Below, piece by piece: positions 7,963-16,493 of a DNA stretch of 34,307 bases (its first letter is position 1; each line of letters starts with the position of its first letter). Position numbers and translations under genes: made by a program. This DNA is from SYOC01 sp035575235 (GTDB lineage Bacteria; Desulfobacterota; Binatia; Bin18): NCBI GenBank assembly GCA_035575235.1, contig DATLYA010000268.1, forward strand, positions 1-34,307, read 5' to 3'. A model generated the notes under the pieces. It was given only the letters and a program-made list of their open reading frames with translations, was not told the DNA's origin and ran no database searches.

Positions 7963-9045
7963 TCACCGGGTGACGACACGTTCTTTTGCTTTACATTTTC
8001 TACCTTGTTCTCCCTTCCTCACCAATTCCGCCAGCGTCTTTTGGTACGGAGTGCGGGCGATGCCGTGCTCCGTCACGATGGCGGTGACCAGTTCGTGGGG
8101 AGTCACGTCAAAAGCGGGATTGGCGACGTGTATGCCGGTTGGCGCGATTTGCTTGCCCAACACATGGGTCACCTCACGAGACGAACGCTCTTCAATGGGG
8201 ATGTCTTCGCCGCTTGTGCAGCGTAAATCAATCGACGACGTAGGTGCGGCGACATAGAACGGCACGTTGTGGCGCCTGGCGAGCACGGCGTTAGAGTACG
8301 TGCCAATCTTGTTCGCGACATCCCCATTGGCCGCCGTTCGGTCGGCGCCAACCACCACACAGTCGATGACGCCTCTCTGCATAAAATGACCAACCATATT
8401 GTCCGTAATCAACGTGGCGGGAATGCCCAGCTTGGTCAGCTCCCAAGCGGTGAGACGAGCGCCCTGCAGGAATGGACGGGTTTCAGGGACAAACACTGAA
8501 ATGTTTTTCTTCTGCTCCCACGCCGCACGGATGACGCCCAGAGCCGTCCCATAGCCAGCAGTAGCCAGAGCGCCGGCGTTACAATGCGTCATGACGGTCG
8601 CTCCTTTAGGAATCAAGCTCGCGCCGTAGCGACCTATGCGGCGATTGACGGCGATATCTTCTTTGTAGATGTTGATCGCTTCTTGCTCCAATCGCGTGCG
8701 CAGCGCGTCGCGCCCCTGGCCTCGCATTTGGTCATATACGCTTTTCATACGTTCAATTGCCCAGAACAGGTTGACCGCCGTTGGACGTGTGGCCGCGAAC
8801 GTTTGACAGAGACGATCGAATTCCTCTGGACTGTCGATGTTCTTCAGCTGACGCGCGCCGAGGGCAATGCCCATTGCCGCCGCCACGCCAATCGCCGGCG
8901 CGCCGCGAATCACCATATCTTTAATCGCTTTGGCGACACCGCGATAATTACGATAGGTGCGATACACTTCTTGCGTTGGCAGCAAGCGCTGATCCAACAT
9001 CATTACCGCCCCATCTTCCCACTTGATTGTAAAAAAGTCACTCAT
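7963..9045 (-). CDS. mtnA: S-methyl-5-thioribose-1-phosphate isomerase
   Basis: MtnA converts methylthioribose-1-phosphate to methylthioribulose-1-phosphate in the methionine salvage pathway. Family marks in the 360 residues are VIRGAPAIGVAAAMG near 45-59, the catalytic Cys155 in MTHCNAGALATAGYG, ETRPFLQGARLTAWEL near 188-203, catalytic Asp235 in VVGADR, and NKIGTY near 245-250. These separate it from the related eIF2B subunits. Length is typical. The ATG at 9045 gives a start typical of the family, with only a weak ribosome-binding site. No other mtn gene is adjacent, so salvage may use a partial route; some bacteria use MtnA in ribose-phosphate isomerisation. Confidence 0.95.
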   Translation of the reverse strand: MSDFFTIKWEDGAVMMLDQRLLPTQEVYRTYRNYRGVAKAIKDMVIRGAPAIGVAAAMGIALGARQLKNIDSPEEFDRLCQTFAATRPTAVNLFWAIERMKSVYDQMRGQGRDALRTRLEQEAINIYKEDIAVNRRIGRYGASLIPKGATVMTHCNAGALATAGYGTALGVIRAAWEQKKNISVFVPETRPFLQGARLTAWELTKLGIPATLITDNMVGHFMQRGVIDCVVVGADRTAANGDVANKIGTYSNAVLARRHNVPFYVAAPTSSIDLRCTSGEDIPIEERSSREVTHVLGKQIAPTGIHVANPAFDVTPHELVTAIVTEHGIARTPYQKTLAELVRKGEQGRKCKAKERVVTR

Positions 9046-9062
9046 TGTGATTCATTTCTCAT

Positions 9063-9126
9063 GTCCCTCACCCGCAAACGCTCCGCTTTTGTCGCCCTCT
9101 TCCTAAAGGGAAGAGGGGTAGGATGA
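9063..9126. repeat. Palindromic repeat, CCCTCTTCC/GGAAGAGGG type
   Basis: Perfect 9-base arms at 9095-9103 (ccctcttcc) and 9109-9117 (ggaagaggg) enclose a 5-base loop, preceded by ccctcaccc. It is the same style as the elements at 21659-21703 and inside the cyclase gene at 32373-32480. It lies upstream of mtnA and downstream of the nicotinate phosphoribosyltransferase gene, so it may terminate the latter. Confidence 0.55.
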
Positions 9127-9175
9127 AGGAGGCTTATTGATCAATTTGACTGTAAGCGGCCCTGGAAGGAGACAA

Positions 9176-10345
9176 TCACAAGGACGTATCGCGCAACTGC
9201 ACCAGTGTTCGCTCACGAATCACTCCTGGCGACGGCATATCAGCTAACAGCTTTCCATTGGTCATCAAAGGCGCTGTGAGTAAGTCGAGCGGCTCTCCGC
9301 AGGCGCGGCAAGAGGTTGCGGGCTTTCTCACAGAGCGGACGTACTCCTGCTTGCAGCGTGCACAGGCATGCAGGCGCTTGCCGCCCGATTCTTTTCCGCG
9401 CTTGGCGATTGGTTCGCCGTCAATCTCGACAATGTCAAGACTGAGATCGATGACTGGCGCGCTGGCGATCGCGGTGCCGACGCCAAAGGCGTCAGCCCAG
9501 GGCAGCAACGGGGCAATATCGGGCTCCTCCAACCCGCCGGACACCAGAAGCTTGAGGTGTTCAAAGCCGCGCAGATCAAGCTCCCAGCGCACTTCCTGCA
9601 AGATCCTGGCGAAATTGCCGCGCCGCGAACTTGGCGTGTCCAGCCGCAGCGCCCAGAGCACTTCTCCCATTGCCTGCGCTAAACGGATTGCCTCAAATTT
9701 TTCATCTTGAAAAGTATCAATGAGCGCAACGCGGCGCACAGTGGGATCGATCACCTCGTGAAACGCACGGACCGCTTCCAAGGTATCGCCAACTTGAAGA
9801 ACTAACGCATGTGGAATGGTGCCCGAAGGAGGGATGCCAAGCCTTTCTGCGCTGAGCACAACCGCCACGCCGTCACAGCCGCCAATATAGGCGCTGCGGT
9901 CAATCATCGGCGCAATCGCGGGGTGCATGCGGCGAGCGCCAAAGTGAATGAGCGGCTTGTCGCCCACCAGTTTGCGAAAGCGCGCCGCTTTCGTCGCGAT
10001 GCCTGAAGCCTGGCAAAGGAAGCCTAGCAGCGCTGTCTCATGCAAGCCAAAGTCGAGATAACGTCCCTCAATGCTCAAGACCGGCTGATAGGCCCGGAAT
10101 AGTTGACCTTCAGGCAGCCCTTCGACGGATACCGGACAACCCTCAAGAAGGCGCAGAGCATCTTCCAGTCCGGCCAGCACCGCCCACTCGTAGCCCGCTG
10201 GAAGCCCTTTGGCAACGATCTCAACACGGACCCATTTATTCAACCGACGCGCTTCCAGCACTTGTTTCGTGCGGAGGAAGTACACATCAGTGACCGCACC
10301 GGCTTGGATCTCATCATCCGAGGCAGTGAAGAAACGGGAAGACAT
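9176..10345 (-). CDS. Nicotinate phosphoribosyltransferase, archaeal-like type
   Basis: The 389-residue enzyme would make nicotinate mononucleotide from nicotinate and PRPP in NAD salvage. Motifs are FLRTKQVLE near 23-31, HFGARRMHPAIAP near 134-146, GTIPHALVL near 175-183 with His180 as the phosphorylated or catalytic histidine position, LIDTFQDEK near 208-216, and LLVSGGLEEPDI near 266-277. At the C-terminus Cys328/Cys331 and Cys346/Cys349 form a zinc-ribbon, as in Thermoplasma-type enzymes. The ATG at 10345 falls in an AT-rich repeat tract and has no clear Shine-Dalgarno. Related quinolinate enzymes are shorter, which favours the nicotinate assignment. Confidence 0.9.
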   Translation of the reverse strand: MSSRFFTASDDEIQAGAVTDVYFLRTKQVLEARRLNKWVRVEIVAKGLPAGYEWAVLAGLEDALRLLEGCPVSVEGLPEGQLFRAYQPVLSIEGRYLDFGLHETALLGFLCQASGIATKAARFRKLVGDKPLIHFGARRMHPAIAPMIDRSAYIGGCDGVAVVLSAERLGIPPSGTIPHALVLQVGDTLEAVRAFHEVIDPTVRRVALIDTFQDEKFEAIRLAQAMGEVLWALRLDTPSSRRGNFARILQEVRWELDLRGFEHLKLLVSGGLEEPDIAPLLPWADAFGVGTAIASAPVIDLSLDIVEIDGEPIAKRGKESGGKRLHACARCKQEYVRSVRKPATSCRACGEPLDLLTAPLMTNGKLLADMPSPGVIRERTLVQLRDTSL

Positions 10346-10450
10346 AACAATGAAGAATTAAAAATGCAAAATGCAAAATTAAAACAGCAGAGTGAGCCGC
10401 TGTCGATAAAATTTTTCTCCAAAACATTCTTCATTTAACTTTGCATTCTT
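10346..10450. repeat. AT-rich short-word tract (aaaatgcaaaatt words)
   Basis: The words gaagaattaaaaatgcaaaa and ttcatttaactttgcattct recur in opposite orientation around a short GC-rich centre (cagcagagtgagccgctg). The long imperfect hairpin sits between two minus-strand genes and may be a terminator or processing site. It is far more AT-rich than its neighbours. Confidence 0.6.
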
Positions 10451-10451
10451 T

Positions 10452-11045
10452 TTATGCTCCCGCCTCCGGCTCGAACAACTGCACTCCTGTCGCAGGCTTC
10501 CAATTCGCCACCGTCACATCTTCAGGAAGACGTTTGATGACAACCTCTTCCATTTCATCTCTGGAGCGCAACAAGTGCAGCATCTGACTATTCTCCACCC
10601 AGGTCTCCACCACCAGGTTCGCCACAGTTTTGCGTTTATCCTCGGACAATTCTTTCCACTTCTCGGTGACTTTCACGGTAAGCATTTTGCCGTCCAGGCG
10701 TACTTCCATGCCATAATAGATATCCGCCCAAAGGCCGTTCGAGAGCTGCGCATCAGAGCGATGCACACACGTCCATACCGAGGCTGTTTCTTGCGATAAC
10801 TCGGGAGGCGGCGTAGGCTCTTTTTGTAATTCCGCTGGATCATTGAACTCGGGAAAATGTTCCTCAGGCTGGTTCGATTGCCGGAAGTACAGCACAGCCG
10901 CGATAACGACAAACGCCACGGCTATCGGCGCTTTGCGTACGACGGCGCTGATTCCGCCAACGATCGCAGCAAGCACATCCAGGACGGATTTTTTGTGAGA
11001 CTCAACTGTAGGTCGATTTTGAGGCGATTGTGAAACAGAAGACAT
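10452..11045 (-). CDS. Hypothetical membrane-anchored protein
   Basis: I do not recognise this 197-residue protein. Residues 1-20 are polar, 20-40 amphipathic (SVLDVLAAIVGGISAVV), and about 39-54 (APIAVAFVVIAAVLYF) form a single membrane helix. A Pro/Glu-rich linker (PEEHFPEFND to PTPPPELSQE) follows. Residues 88-197 form a soluble alpha/beta domain containing ASVWTCVHRSDAQLSNGLWA and an acidic C-terminus. The likely topology is N-terminus in the cytoplasm with the folded domain outside, but the opposite cannot be excluded. It lies upstream of the nicotinate phosphoribosyltransferase gene on the same strand, separated by the AT-rich tract. Confidence 0.6.
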   Translation of the reverse strand: MSSVSQSPQNRPTVESHKKSVLDVLAAIVGGISAVVRKAPIAVAFVVIAAVLYFRQSNQPEEHFPEFNDPAELQKEPTPPPELSQETASVWTCVHRSDAQLSNGLWADIYYGMEVRLDGKMLTVKVTEKWKELSEDKRKTVANLVVETWVENSQMLHLLRSRDEMEEVVIKRLPEDVTVANWKPATGVQLFEPEAGA

Positions 11046-11074
11046 GGAGCGGAGTGTAGCACACCAAGTAAAAG

Positions 11075-11149
11075 AAGGCAGTAAGCAGGAAGCAGTTGGC
11101 GACGCGAGCGCTGTATCTTGTACGACTTCCTGCTTATCGCTTCCTGTTG
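11075..11149. repeat. Inverted short-word tract (gcaggaagcag / cttcctgc)
   Basis: Left words aggcagtaagcaggaagcag (11081-11100 region) are matched by cttcctgcttatcgcttcct (11127-11146 region) in inverse. The hairpin lies between the MetE-like gene and the membrane-anchored gene and could end minus-strand transcription. Confidence 0.5.
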
Positions 11150-12310
11150 TCAGCCCCAGAGTCGTTTTGTCGCCAGCGCGGCGCCGTCGCTACAGGCTTT
11201 CAGTTTCGCCCACACGACGCTTTCGGCCACCATCTCCCAGCCGGCAAACGTGCCAAAGCCACAATCCGCACCGGCAATCACCCGACTAGGGTCTCCCACT
11301 GCCTCTACCACCTGACAGATGCGATCCGCCACGACTTCAGCAGGTTCGACATAATTGGTCGTCGAGTCGATGACCCCGGGAATGAGCACCAGAGCATCAG
11401 GCGCTTTGTACTTCTTGAGGACTTTGTACTCATGCTGATGACGCGGATTGGCCATCTCTAGCGAAAGCGCCCCCACCTTGGCCTGGTAAAGAATGGGGAG
11501 AATGTCTTCGAGCGGCACGTCATGGTTATGCGGCCCGTCGTAATTGCCCCAACAGACGTGGAGCCGTACGCGGTCGGGCGGGATATTCTTAATGGCCTCG
11601 TTCATCGCCGCAATGTGTAGTTCAACAACCTTTTGAAACTCACCGACCGATTTATCCTGGTACAGGAAGGTGCGCTCCATCGCCAAATCCGGCGCGTCAA
11701 GCTGCAACACAAAGCCCTGAGAAACGATGTATTCGTACTCCTTGCGCATCTGCGCGGCGACGGCAAACACATAGCGCTCATGCGTATCATAGTAGGCGTT
11801 AAGCATGGTGGTGCAAATGATGCCGGGAGATGCGGCCGTCATGAAACGCTCGGTAAACTGTCGCGGCGCGGCGTCCATGCAGCGTTTGGCGAGCGCGCAT
11901 TCCTGTTGCACGCCGCTCAAGTCTTCATACTTCACCTCGGCGATGGCCTGCGGCGCGTTGAAGACCCGGGCGCGCATCATGTTCCGTTGTTGCATCATGC
12001 GGGCAAAGTCGGGGAATTCCCGTAGATCCCAAGGCGTGGGACGTTTGCTTTCCCCACCAAACCCCCTCATGCGCTGCGGCACATACGTCTGAAAGCCGAC
12101 GCGGGGTTGTTCGCCGTCATTGCCAATATCAACCCCAGCGTCCAATTGTTTCTGAACGACATAGCGAACTGCCGCTTCTGCTTGGCGATGCAACTCCGCT
12201 TGATCGACGCTCTCCCCCCGTTCTTGTCTGATGAGCAAGTCAGTCAACACCGGGTTGCGCGGAAGGCTGCCTACATGTGTTGTTAAAATTCGTGCATCGC
12301 TTTTTTGCAT
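11150..12310 (-). CDS. Cobalamin-independent methionine synthase C-terminal-like methyltransferase
   Basis: This 386-residue protein has only the zinc-containing TIM-barrel half of MetE. Zinc ligands can be placed at His251 and Cys253 (LHVCWGNY), Glu285 (LSLEMANP) and Cys350 (AGADCGFGTF). The N-terminal LTTHVGSLPRNP is typical of this stand-alone family. Members move methyl or related groups to thiols; true homocysteine methylation is not assured, and epoxyalkane:coenzyme M transferase-like enzymes share the scaffold. I start at ATG 12310, which has GAGGAGGG upstream; the open frame extends 20 codons further without support. It is divergent from the small membrane protein at 12437. Confidence 0.88.
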   Translation of the reverse strand: MQKSDARILTTHVGSLPRNPVLTDLLIRQERGESVDQAELHRQAEAAVRYVVQKQLDAGVDIGNDGEQPRVGFQTYVPQRMRGFGGESKRPTPWDLREFPDFARMMQQRNMMRARVFNAPQAIAEVKYEDLSGVQQECALAKRCMDAAPRQFTERFMTAASPGIICTTMLNAYYDTHERYVFAVAAQMRKEYEYIVSQGFVLQLDAPDLAMERTFLYQDKSVGEFQKVVELHIAAMNEAIKNIPPDRVRLHVCWGNYDGPHNHDVPLEDILPILYQAKVGALSLEMANPRHQHEYKVLKKYKAPDALVLIPGVIDSTTNYVEPAEVVADRICQVVEAVGDPSRVIAGADCGFGTFAGWEMVAESVVWAKLKACSDGAALATKRLWG

Positions 12311-12436
12311 AACCCTGGTCCCTCCTCGGCTCAGCGGGGGCGCTATAGCACTCACCCTTCCCCTTGTCACATCAGCATTCCTCGTTTAACTGTGAGGGCG
12401 ATTTCTTTTTTAAGAACTTTAGAACGAGGAGGATTG

Positions 12437-12685
12437 ATGGCTGAGGAACCTACCCCCCATGATTCGTCAGACGAACGCGAAGACGATCGGTTGCGGGATA
12501 TTTGGCTGTTCACGCTCTTTGCGCTTGGCGTCTTGATTTTCGCACTCTTTACCGCGCCAAGAGGATGTGGCGAGGCGTTGCAAGAAAGAAATTCTGGAAC
12601 AACAAAAGTGATCCGTTCAGGAGAACAAGCTCCCGCCGCGACCAGGTCTACTGAACGACGCTCTAGCGTTGTTCCCGGTCGGTAA
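12437..12685 (+). CDS. Small single-pass membrane protein, unknown
   Basis: This 82-residue protein starts at ATG 12437, which follows an ideal AGGAGG, although the frame is open further upstream. The N-terminal 19 residues are very acidic (DSSDEREDDRLRD). WLFTLFALGVLIFALF (about 23-38) is one membrane helix, followed by APRGCGE and a basic, Ser/Thr-rich tail. The acidic head and basic tail suggest N-in orientation is not straightforward. I recognise no family. The good ribosome-binding site and sensible membrane helix argue that it is real. Confidence 0.65.
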   Translation: MAEEPTPHDSSDEREDDRLRDIWLFTLFALGVLIFALFTAPRGCGEALQERNSGTTKVIRSGEQAPAATRSTERRSSVVPGR

Positions 12686-12699
12686 GGATAAGCAGCAAG

Positions 12700-12728
12700 G
12701 TAGAGACGTCCCGGCGGGGCGTCTCTAC
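12700..12728. terminator. Palindromic hairpin GTAGAGACG/CGTCTCTAC
   Basis: Arms gtagagacg (12700-12708) and cgtctctac (12720-12728) pair perfectly around an 11-base GC-rich loop. It lies just after the small membrane gene and before the convergent SMP-30 gene, where a bidirectional terminator is expected. It resembles the palindrome at 16352-16373. A further word repeat (gctgagggctgagcgctgat) lies at about 12813-12832. Confidence 0.6.
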
Positions 12729-12834
12729 AACGTTCCTTCTCAAACTCCACGATCACCCTCACATCCTCTATGTGTTTTTCTTCTGCGGGCGCACCGTCCT
12801 CTGTCCCACAAAGCTGAGGGCTGAGCGCTGATGG

Positions 12835-13740
12835 CTATCGTTGGTGATACAGCGGATGCCCGCGGAACGGCGTCCGGACCCGGCTAAAGTGATCACCCTC
12901 TAGATTGGCGATAAAGAGATCCTGCATGCCTGGTCCACCAAAAGCACAGTTCGTCGGGAAGATGATTTTCTCTCCAGTCTTGTCTTCGATGAGCACGGTC
13001 CAATTGCCGTTCGTATCCACCTGAAGGATCTGATTTGCCGGCGCCATGTTCGTACCTGAGACGAGCGCCGGCAATGTTACGTAGAGATTGCGGTCGACGT
13101 CGAACGCCATCCCATCAGGCAAAGCGGGAAAGTCTTTCGCGTACACTTCCGGCTTGCCAAACGTGCCGTCTTTTTTAATCTGAATGCGCAGGCAGTCATT
13201 GCGGGTGCTTTCGAGCACGTACACCGCATCTTCGTTCGGATCGATGGCGGTGCCATTGGCAAGATAAATCCCAGTAGCGACGACATCGCCACGCCCATCC
13301 GGACGAATGCGCACCAGCGCGCCATTGGGCTCGGGTTTCGCCAATTCAGCCAGCGCGCTGTTGATATCACGCGTGCTTGAGTTCGAAACATAGAGATTCC
13401 CTTCGGCGTCGTAGCTACAGAAGTTTGGCAAGGTCAGCATGATCGGTCCTACTCGGTCGGCGATCATCGACACTGTGCCGTCTGGCGAGCAACGCATCAC
13501 CGCTTTTTTACCGAGGTCACAGTAGACAAAATTGCCAGCTCGGTCGAGTGTCACGCCGTTAGGAATCGAGCCTTCGGGCAGTTGCACGACTTCATGGACA
13601 TTTCCGTCTGGACTTACTTTGTAGACTTTCCCGTTGCGCCCGCCTCCCCAGGCGTTGCCCTCTTTATCAATCACGACCCCTTCAGCCTGCAGTACGCCTT
13701 TGCCGAAGATTTCTACCTGGCTCGTTGCAATCGTCGCCAT
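12835..13740 (-). CDS. SMP-30/gluconolactonase/LRE-family protein
   Basis: This 301-residue six-bladed beta-propeller protein resembles regucalcin and gluconolactonases, which hydrolyse sugar or other lactones using a divalent metal in the central channel. The repeating blade pattern (SPDGNVHEV, GVTLDRAGNFVYCD, GTAIDPNEDAVYV, GMAFDVDRNLYV) is clear. The likely metal ligands lie in QAEGVVID (Glu), LANGTAID (Asn) and LPDGMAFD (Asp). There is no signal peptide when started at ATG 13740, which has AAAGGAGG upstream; the 18-codon longer frame is not needed. The substrate is unknown. It follows the CoA-transferase gene on the same strand across a hairpin tract. Confidence 0.87.
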   Translation of the reverse strand: MATIATSQVEIFGKGVLQAEGVVIDKEGNAWGGGRNGKVYKVSPDGNVHEVVQLPEGSIPNGVTLDRAGNFVYCDLGKKAVMRCSPDGTVSMIADRVGPIMLTLPNFCSYDAEGNLYVSNSSTRDINSALAELAKPEPNGALVRIRPDGRGDVVATGIYLANGTAIDPNEDAVYVLESTRNDCLRIQIKKDGTFGKPEVYAKDFPALPDGMAFDVDRNLYVTLPALVSGTNMAPANQILQVDTNGNWTVLIEDKTGEKIIFPTNCAFGGPGMQDLFIANLEGDHFSRVRTPFRGHPLYHQR

Positions 13741-13820
13741 GATTCTTCCTCCTTTTACGACAAAAGATGCAACCAGTGTGTTGTACGACAACACGCCACC
13801 CGACGCAAGGCAAAGAGGAG

Positions 13821-13907
13821 AGATAAAAAAGGAAGGCAGAGACAGAGAAGGGAGACAGAGATAGAGATCGCTCCACCCCGCTCTGTCTCTATCTCAAATC
13901 TTTATCT
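13821..13907. repeat. Inverted short-word tract (agagacagag / ctctgtctct)
   Basis: Left arm 13821-13847 and right arm 13881-13907 pair at their outer 7 and inner 10 bases; the loop repeats the same words (ggagacagagatagagat). It separates the CoA-transferase and SMP-30 genes and probably acts as a terminator or an mRNA stability element. Confidence 0.55.
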
Positions 13908-13913
13908 TCATAC

Positions 13914-15140
13914 TTATTTATTATCCGCGAACAGAACGCCTTTCTCTTGCAATTCGGCCACCTGTTGCTCTGAGTATCCGAGCTGCTCATGCAGCACTTC
14001 ACCGTTATGTTCGCCAAGCAGCGGCGCGCGCAGGTCCAGCAACTCTGGGAACTCCGAGTACTTTAACGGAAATCCAGGAATAGTGACTTCGCCGAGAATG
14101 GGATCAGGTACAGTGCGCACCATATTCCGTGCCTGGAAATACGGGTGATTGATCGTATCCACCACTGACATCACTGGCGCTGAAGGAATCCGGTATTCCT
14201 CCAGGGCTTGTAACGCCGCTTCATCGGTAGGGAAAGATTGCAACCATGCCTCGATCATGGGAATCAGTATCTTCTGATGCTTCCCACGGTCAGCGCCGGT
14301 GGCAAAGCGCGGATCATTCAGCAGCTCGGGTTTCCCCATTGCCTGTACAACGCTCGGCCATTGCCGATCAAGTGCAAGAATCACAATCCATCCTTGCGGC
14401 CCCTTAAAGGTTCCACAGGGACACACCAGGGGATGATGCGAGCCGCCGCGCATCGGTACGTATTGGCCGCCGCTTAAGCTATGCACCTGCACGTTGACTT
14501 CATGCATATGATACAGGGCATCGACCATCGCCATATCGATGTACTGCCCCACGCCGGTTTTCTCGCGGTAGTACAGGGCATATCCCAGCGCGGCAAAGGC
14601 GTGTACTCCGGCGCTCACGTCAGCCATGCCGACTCCGACAAACTGCGGCGGACCATCAGGTTCACCCGTCATGTGCATGAAGCCAGAAAATGCTTGCGCA
14701 ATGAGATCGTAACCAACGCGATGTGATAGCGGACTCTTGCGTCCAAAGGCGGAAATTGACACCATGATGAGCTTGGGGTTGATTTTTTTGAGCGATTCAT
14801 AATCCAGGCCGCGCTTCTCCATGACGCCTGGACCAAAATTTTCCACGACGATATCTACACTTTTGACAAGAGCGCGCAACACCTCAAGCGTTTCAGGCTT
14901 GTTGAAGTCGAGACACAGACTTTTCTTGCCACGATTCTGCTGGACAAAGTAGCCGCTGCGACCGTCTTTGATAAACGGCAACAAGCGTGAGGGATCGCCC
15001 ATTGGCGCCTGTTCGACCTTGATAATGCGTGCGCCCATTTCCGCCATAAGCCGAGTCACGGTCGGGCCCGCCAGATATTGCGTAAAATCGAGCACGCGGC
15101 AGCCAGCTAACATCAACGGCAAGGGCGTCGTGTTCTCCAT
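13914..15140 (-). CDS. CaiB/BaiF family (class III) CoA-transferase
   Basis: This 408-residue enzyme would move CoA between carboxylic acids, as in formyl-CoA or carnitine-CoA transferases. RVLDFTQYLAGPTVTRLMAEMGA (split: VLDFTQYLAGP and RLMAEMGA) near 16-37 is the typical N-terminus. IKVEQAPMGDPSR, YFVQQNRGKKSL and VENFGPGVMEKRGL follow. The catalytic Asp174 sits in GMADVSAGVHA. The ATG at 15140 has GGAGGTC just upstream. The substrate is not predictable; in such genomes these enzymes often serve degradation of organic acids or steroid-like side chains. The gene is intact and normal in length. Confidence 0.92.
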   Translation of the reverse strand: MENTTPLPLMLAGCRVLDFTQYLAGPTVTRLMAEMGARIIKVEQAPMGDPSRLLPFIKDGRSGYFVQQNRGKKSLCLDFNKPETLEVLRALVKSVDIVVENFGPGVMEKRGLDYESLKKINPKLIMVSISAFGRKSPLSHRVGYDLIAQAFSGFMHMTGEPDGPPQFVGVGMADVSAGVHAFAALGYALYYREKTGVGQYIDMAMVDALYHMHEVNVQVHSLSGGQYVPMRGGSHHPLVCPCGTFKGPQGWIVILALDRQWPSVVQAMGKPELLNDPRFATGADRGKHQKILIPMIEAWLQSFPTDEAALQALEEYRIPSAPVMSVVDTINHPYFQARNMVRTVPDPILGEVTIPGFPLKYSEFPELLDLRAPLLGEHNGEVLHEQLGYSEQQVAELQEKGVLFADNK

Positions 15141-15312
15141 AAAAGACCTCCGCGAATGGCAAACGTCGCCTCGTGGTGTACCATCGGCGTTGGAGAAAAG
15201 CGAGTCCGCACCTGGCGATGGGATGATGCCTCAAGCAACCGGACTCCGACCGGCGCGGCTGCGCGAAGAGATCGAACGGCTCAGGTACAACCGTTCAGTC
15301 GCCAAGTCTCAT

Positions 15313-15378
15313 CAGGTCATAAAGTCGAACTCAATTCTGGCTTTTTTAGACTTGTGGCTTGACGACTTTTGACTTTAT
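15313..15378. repeat. Inverted short-word tract (ataaagtc / gactttat)
   Basis: Outer arms ataaagtc (15319-15326) and gactttat (15371-15378) enclose further copies of the words gactt, gacgactttt and aagtcga. It overlaps the last codons of the broken regulator fragment and lies upstream of the CoA-transferase gene. The rest of 15141-15345 shows no gene I can support. Confidence 0.5.
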
Positions 15379-15655
15379 CCTTCGGGAGTAAGGTGCGCTC
15401 TGCCCACCGATCTCAACTGTGCTCTCGACTTGAATCTTATCTACCGTTCCGCAAGGAACCACATTCTTTCTCCCCCTCGTTGTTTTCCGTAGTTCAAGCA
15501 GTCCAACATTGGCAAGGAGGGCAAGGTCGTCGTTGATATTTTTGACGTCGCGTCCCACCAATTAAGCGAGTTCGTAAACAGAACGTGGATGTTGCTCTTT
15601 AATGATGTGAAGCAATTCGAGACAACGAGGCGTCAACTTTGATAGACTGAGGCCA
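15346..15655 (-). pseudogene. Broken HVO_A0114-like winged-helix regulator
   Basis: Reading the minus strand from about 15655, one frame gives LSKLTPRCLELLHIIKEQ, PRSVYELA, a TAA stop at 15564-15562, then LVGRDVKNINDDLALLANVG, LLELRKTTRGRKNVVP and DKIQVE. Together these match the whole winged helix of the HVO_A0114/COG4190 family of small DNA-binding proteins, usually antitoxin-like partners. A single nonsense codon interrupts the helix-turn-helix between ELA and LVGRD. The portion after the stop could still be made from TTG 15561, but it would lack the first helices. The C-terminal residues run into a repeat tract. No partner toxin is seen nearby. Confidence 0.65.
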
Positions 15656-15892
15656 ATATCATATAGGCCAATGGCAAGGTGTCGTCCACGGCAACAGCTT
15701 TTTGCGCTGCATCAAAGGCTTGTTCCTGGGTCTGTCGATCCTGACTCCATTGCAACAGCCAAGCTCTCAGATAGTGAAACTTAACGCCGCATACGCCTCA
15801 GCATACTGCGGGTCCAGGGCAAGAGCGTGCTCGAACAGTTGCCGTGCTTGGGTATTGGCCTCTTTCGTATCCTGCAAGAAGGACTCCCACGC
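15645..15892 (-). pseudogene. Fragment of TPR region, probably from a cyclase-TPR protein
   Basis: The minus strand from about 15892 reads AWESFLQDTKEANTQARQLF, EHALALDPQYAEAYAALSF, then a one-base frameshift near 15775-15785, then LRAWLLQWSQDRQTQEQAF, DAAQKAVAVDDTLPLAYMIL. This is the tetratricopeptide pattern (helix pairs ending in ALDPQYAEAYA and AVDDTLPLAY) common in the C-termini of class III adenylate cyclase-TPR proteins. Both ends stop abruptly: at the regulator fragment on one side and at the signal peptide of the secreted-protein remnant on the other. It is therefore a relic left by rearrangement. Confidence 0.6.
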
Positions 15893-15893
15893 C

Positions 15894-16400
15894 AAGGAAA
15901 AAGGACTGCTGCTGGGAACCGCGACTGGGATCTTCCTTACTGTAAGCGTCGGGAACGCCGGTGCAGCGCACATCCGTCCCTACACTGGCGCGTTCGCTGT
16001 GACGTTTCTCACGACCCGGATTGATAGGAATGACGATGGGCTAGCGGCGTCGTGGAACACCGCAGAGGTAAAGGGGACATTTGGGAAACGCACTATTCAA
16101 GGTGTCACTGAGACAGTGCCTACTGGAGCGACCACCGAATGTTCAGGTGGTGTGCTCATCATCGATGCCGCAAGTGGGATCGGCTTTGGGAGGGGTACGT
16201 CCACGCTCCCCGGTGGTGACCAGATCTATACGCAGATCGTCACGCGTCATCAATGTAATCTTGGTCAAGGAAGATTTGAAGGAGATGACACAGTCGAGAT
16301 CGTGGGTGGGGCTGGCCGGTTTGCGGGAGCCTCGGGCGCGTCCAAGTCAGAGGGGCGTCTGGCCAGACGCCCCTACAGCAGATTTGCAGTTATTATCTAA
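15894..16400 (+). pseudogene. Remnant of a secreted protein gene, both ends damaged
   Basis: From 15894 the plus strand encodes KEKGLLLGTATGIFLTVSVG followed by NAGA, a good Sec signal peptide, then a beta-rich domain: TVPTGATTECSGG, GTSTLPGGDQIYTQIVTRHQ, CNLGQGRFEGDDTVEIVGG and AGRFAGASGAS. The Gly-rich GGAGRFAGASG ending recurs in exported proteins of unknown function, where it is normally followed by a final beta strand. Here that strand is replaced by codons from the palindrome at 16352. The frame is open upstream to 15702, but those codons are antisense to the TPR relic and no start or ribosome-binding site fits the signal peptide, so the original start seems lost at the junction. Confidence 0.5.
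16352..16373. repeat. Perfect 22-base palindrome
   Basis: ggggcgtctgg followed directly by its exact inverse ccagacgcccc. It falls at the end of the secreted-protein remnant and seems to have replaced its last strand. It is similar in design to the hairpin at 12700-12728. Confidence 0.7.
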
Positions 16401-16423
16401 AGAGGAGGGGTGCAAAGGCAGGA

Positions 16424-16493
16424 CGTCATTCCGGCGCACGCCGCAATCCAGAGGGGGGTAAAAGGCTGGGCTTCGGCTTCCGCCGGGATGACG
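16424..16493. repeat. Dispersed hairpin repeat, CGTCATTCCGGCG/CGCCGGGATGACG
   Basis: The outer arms cgtcattccggcg (16424-16436) and cgccgggatgacg (16481-16493) match at 12 of 13 positions. The interior (gcaatccagag, ggcttcggcttc) matches a palindromic intergenic repeat style widespread in bacterial genomes. It lies between convergent reading directions and may end the hypothetical gene at 16528. Confidence 0.65.

Noticed and set aside
9258..9710. 150-residue plus-strand frame across the nicotinate phosphoribosyltransferase
   Set aside because: Antisense shadow with no family features; the minus-strand enzyme has clear motifs.
12305..12436. 44-codon extension of the small membrane protein
   Set aside because: ATG 12437 has an ideal AGGAGG and the extension overlaps the MetE-like start region.
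14968..15372. 134-residue plus-strand frame reaching into the CoA-transferase upstream region
   Set aside because: It is partly antisense to the enzyme and has no ribosome-binding site or recognisable domain.
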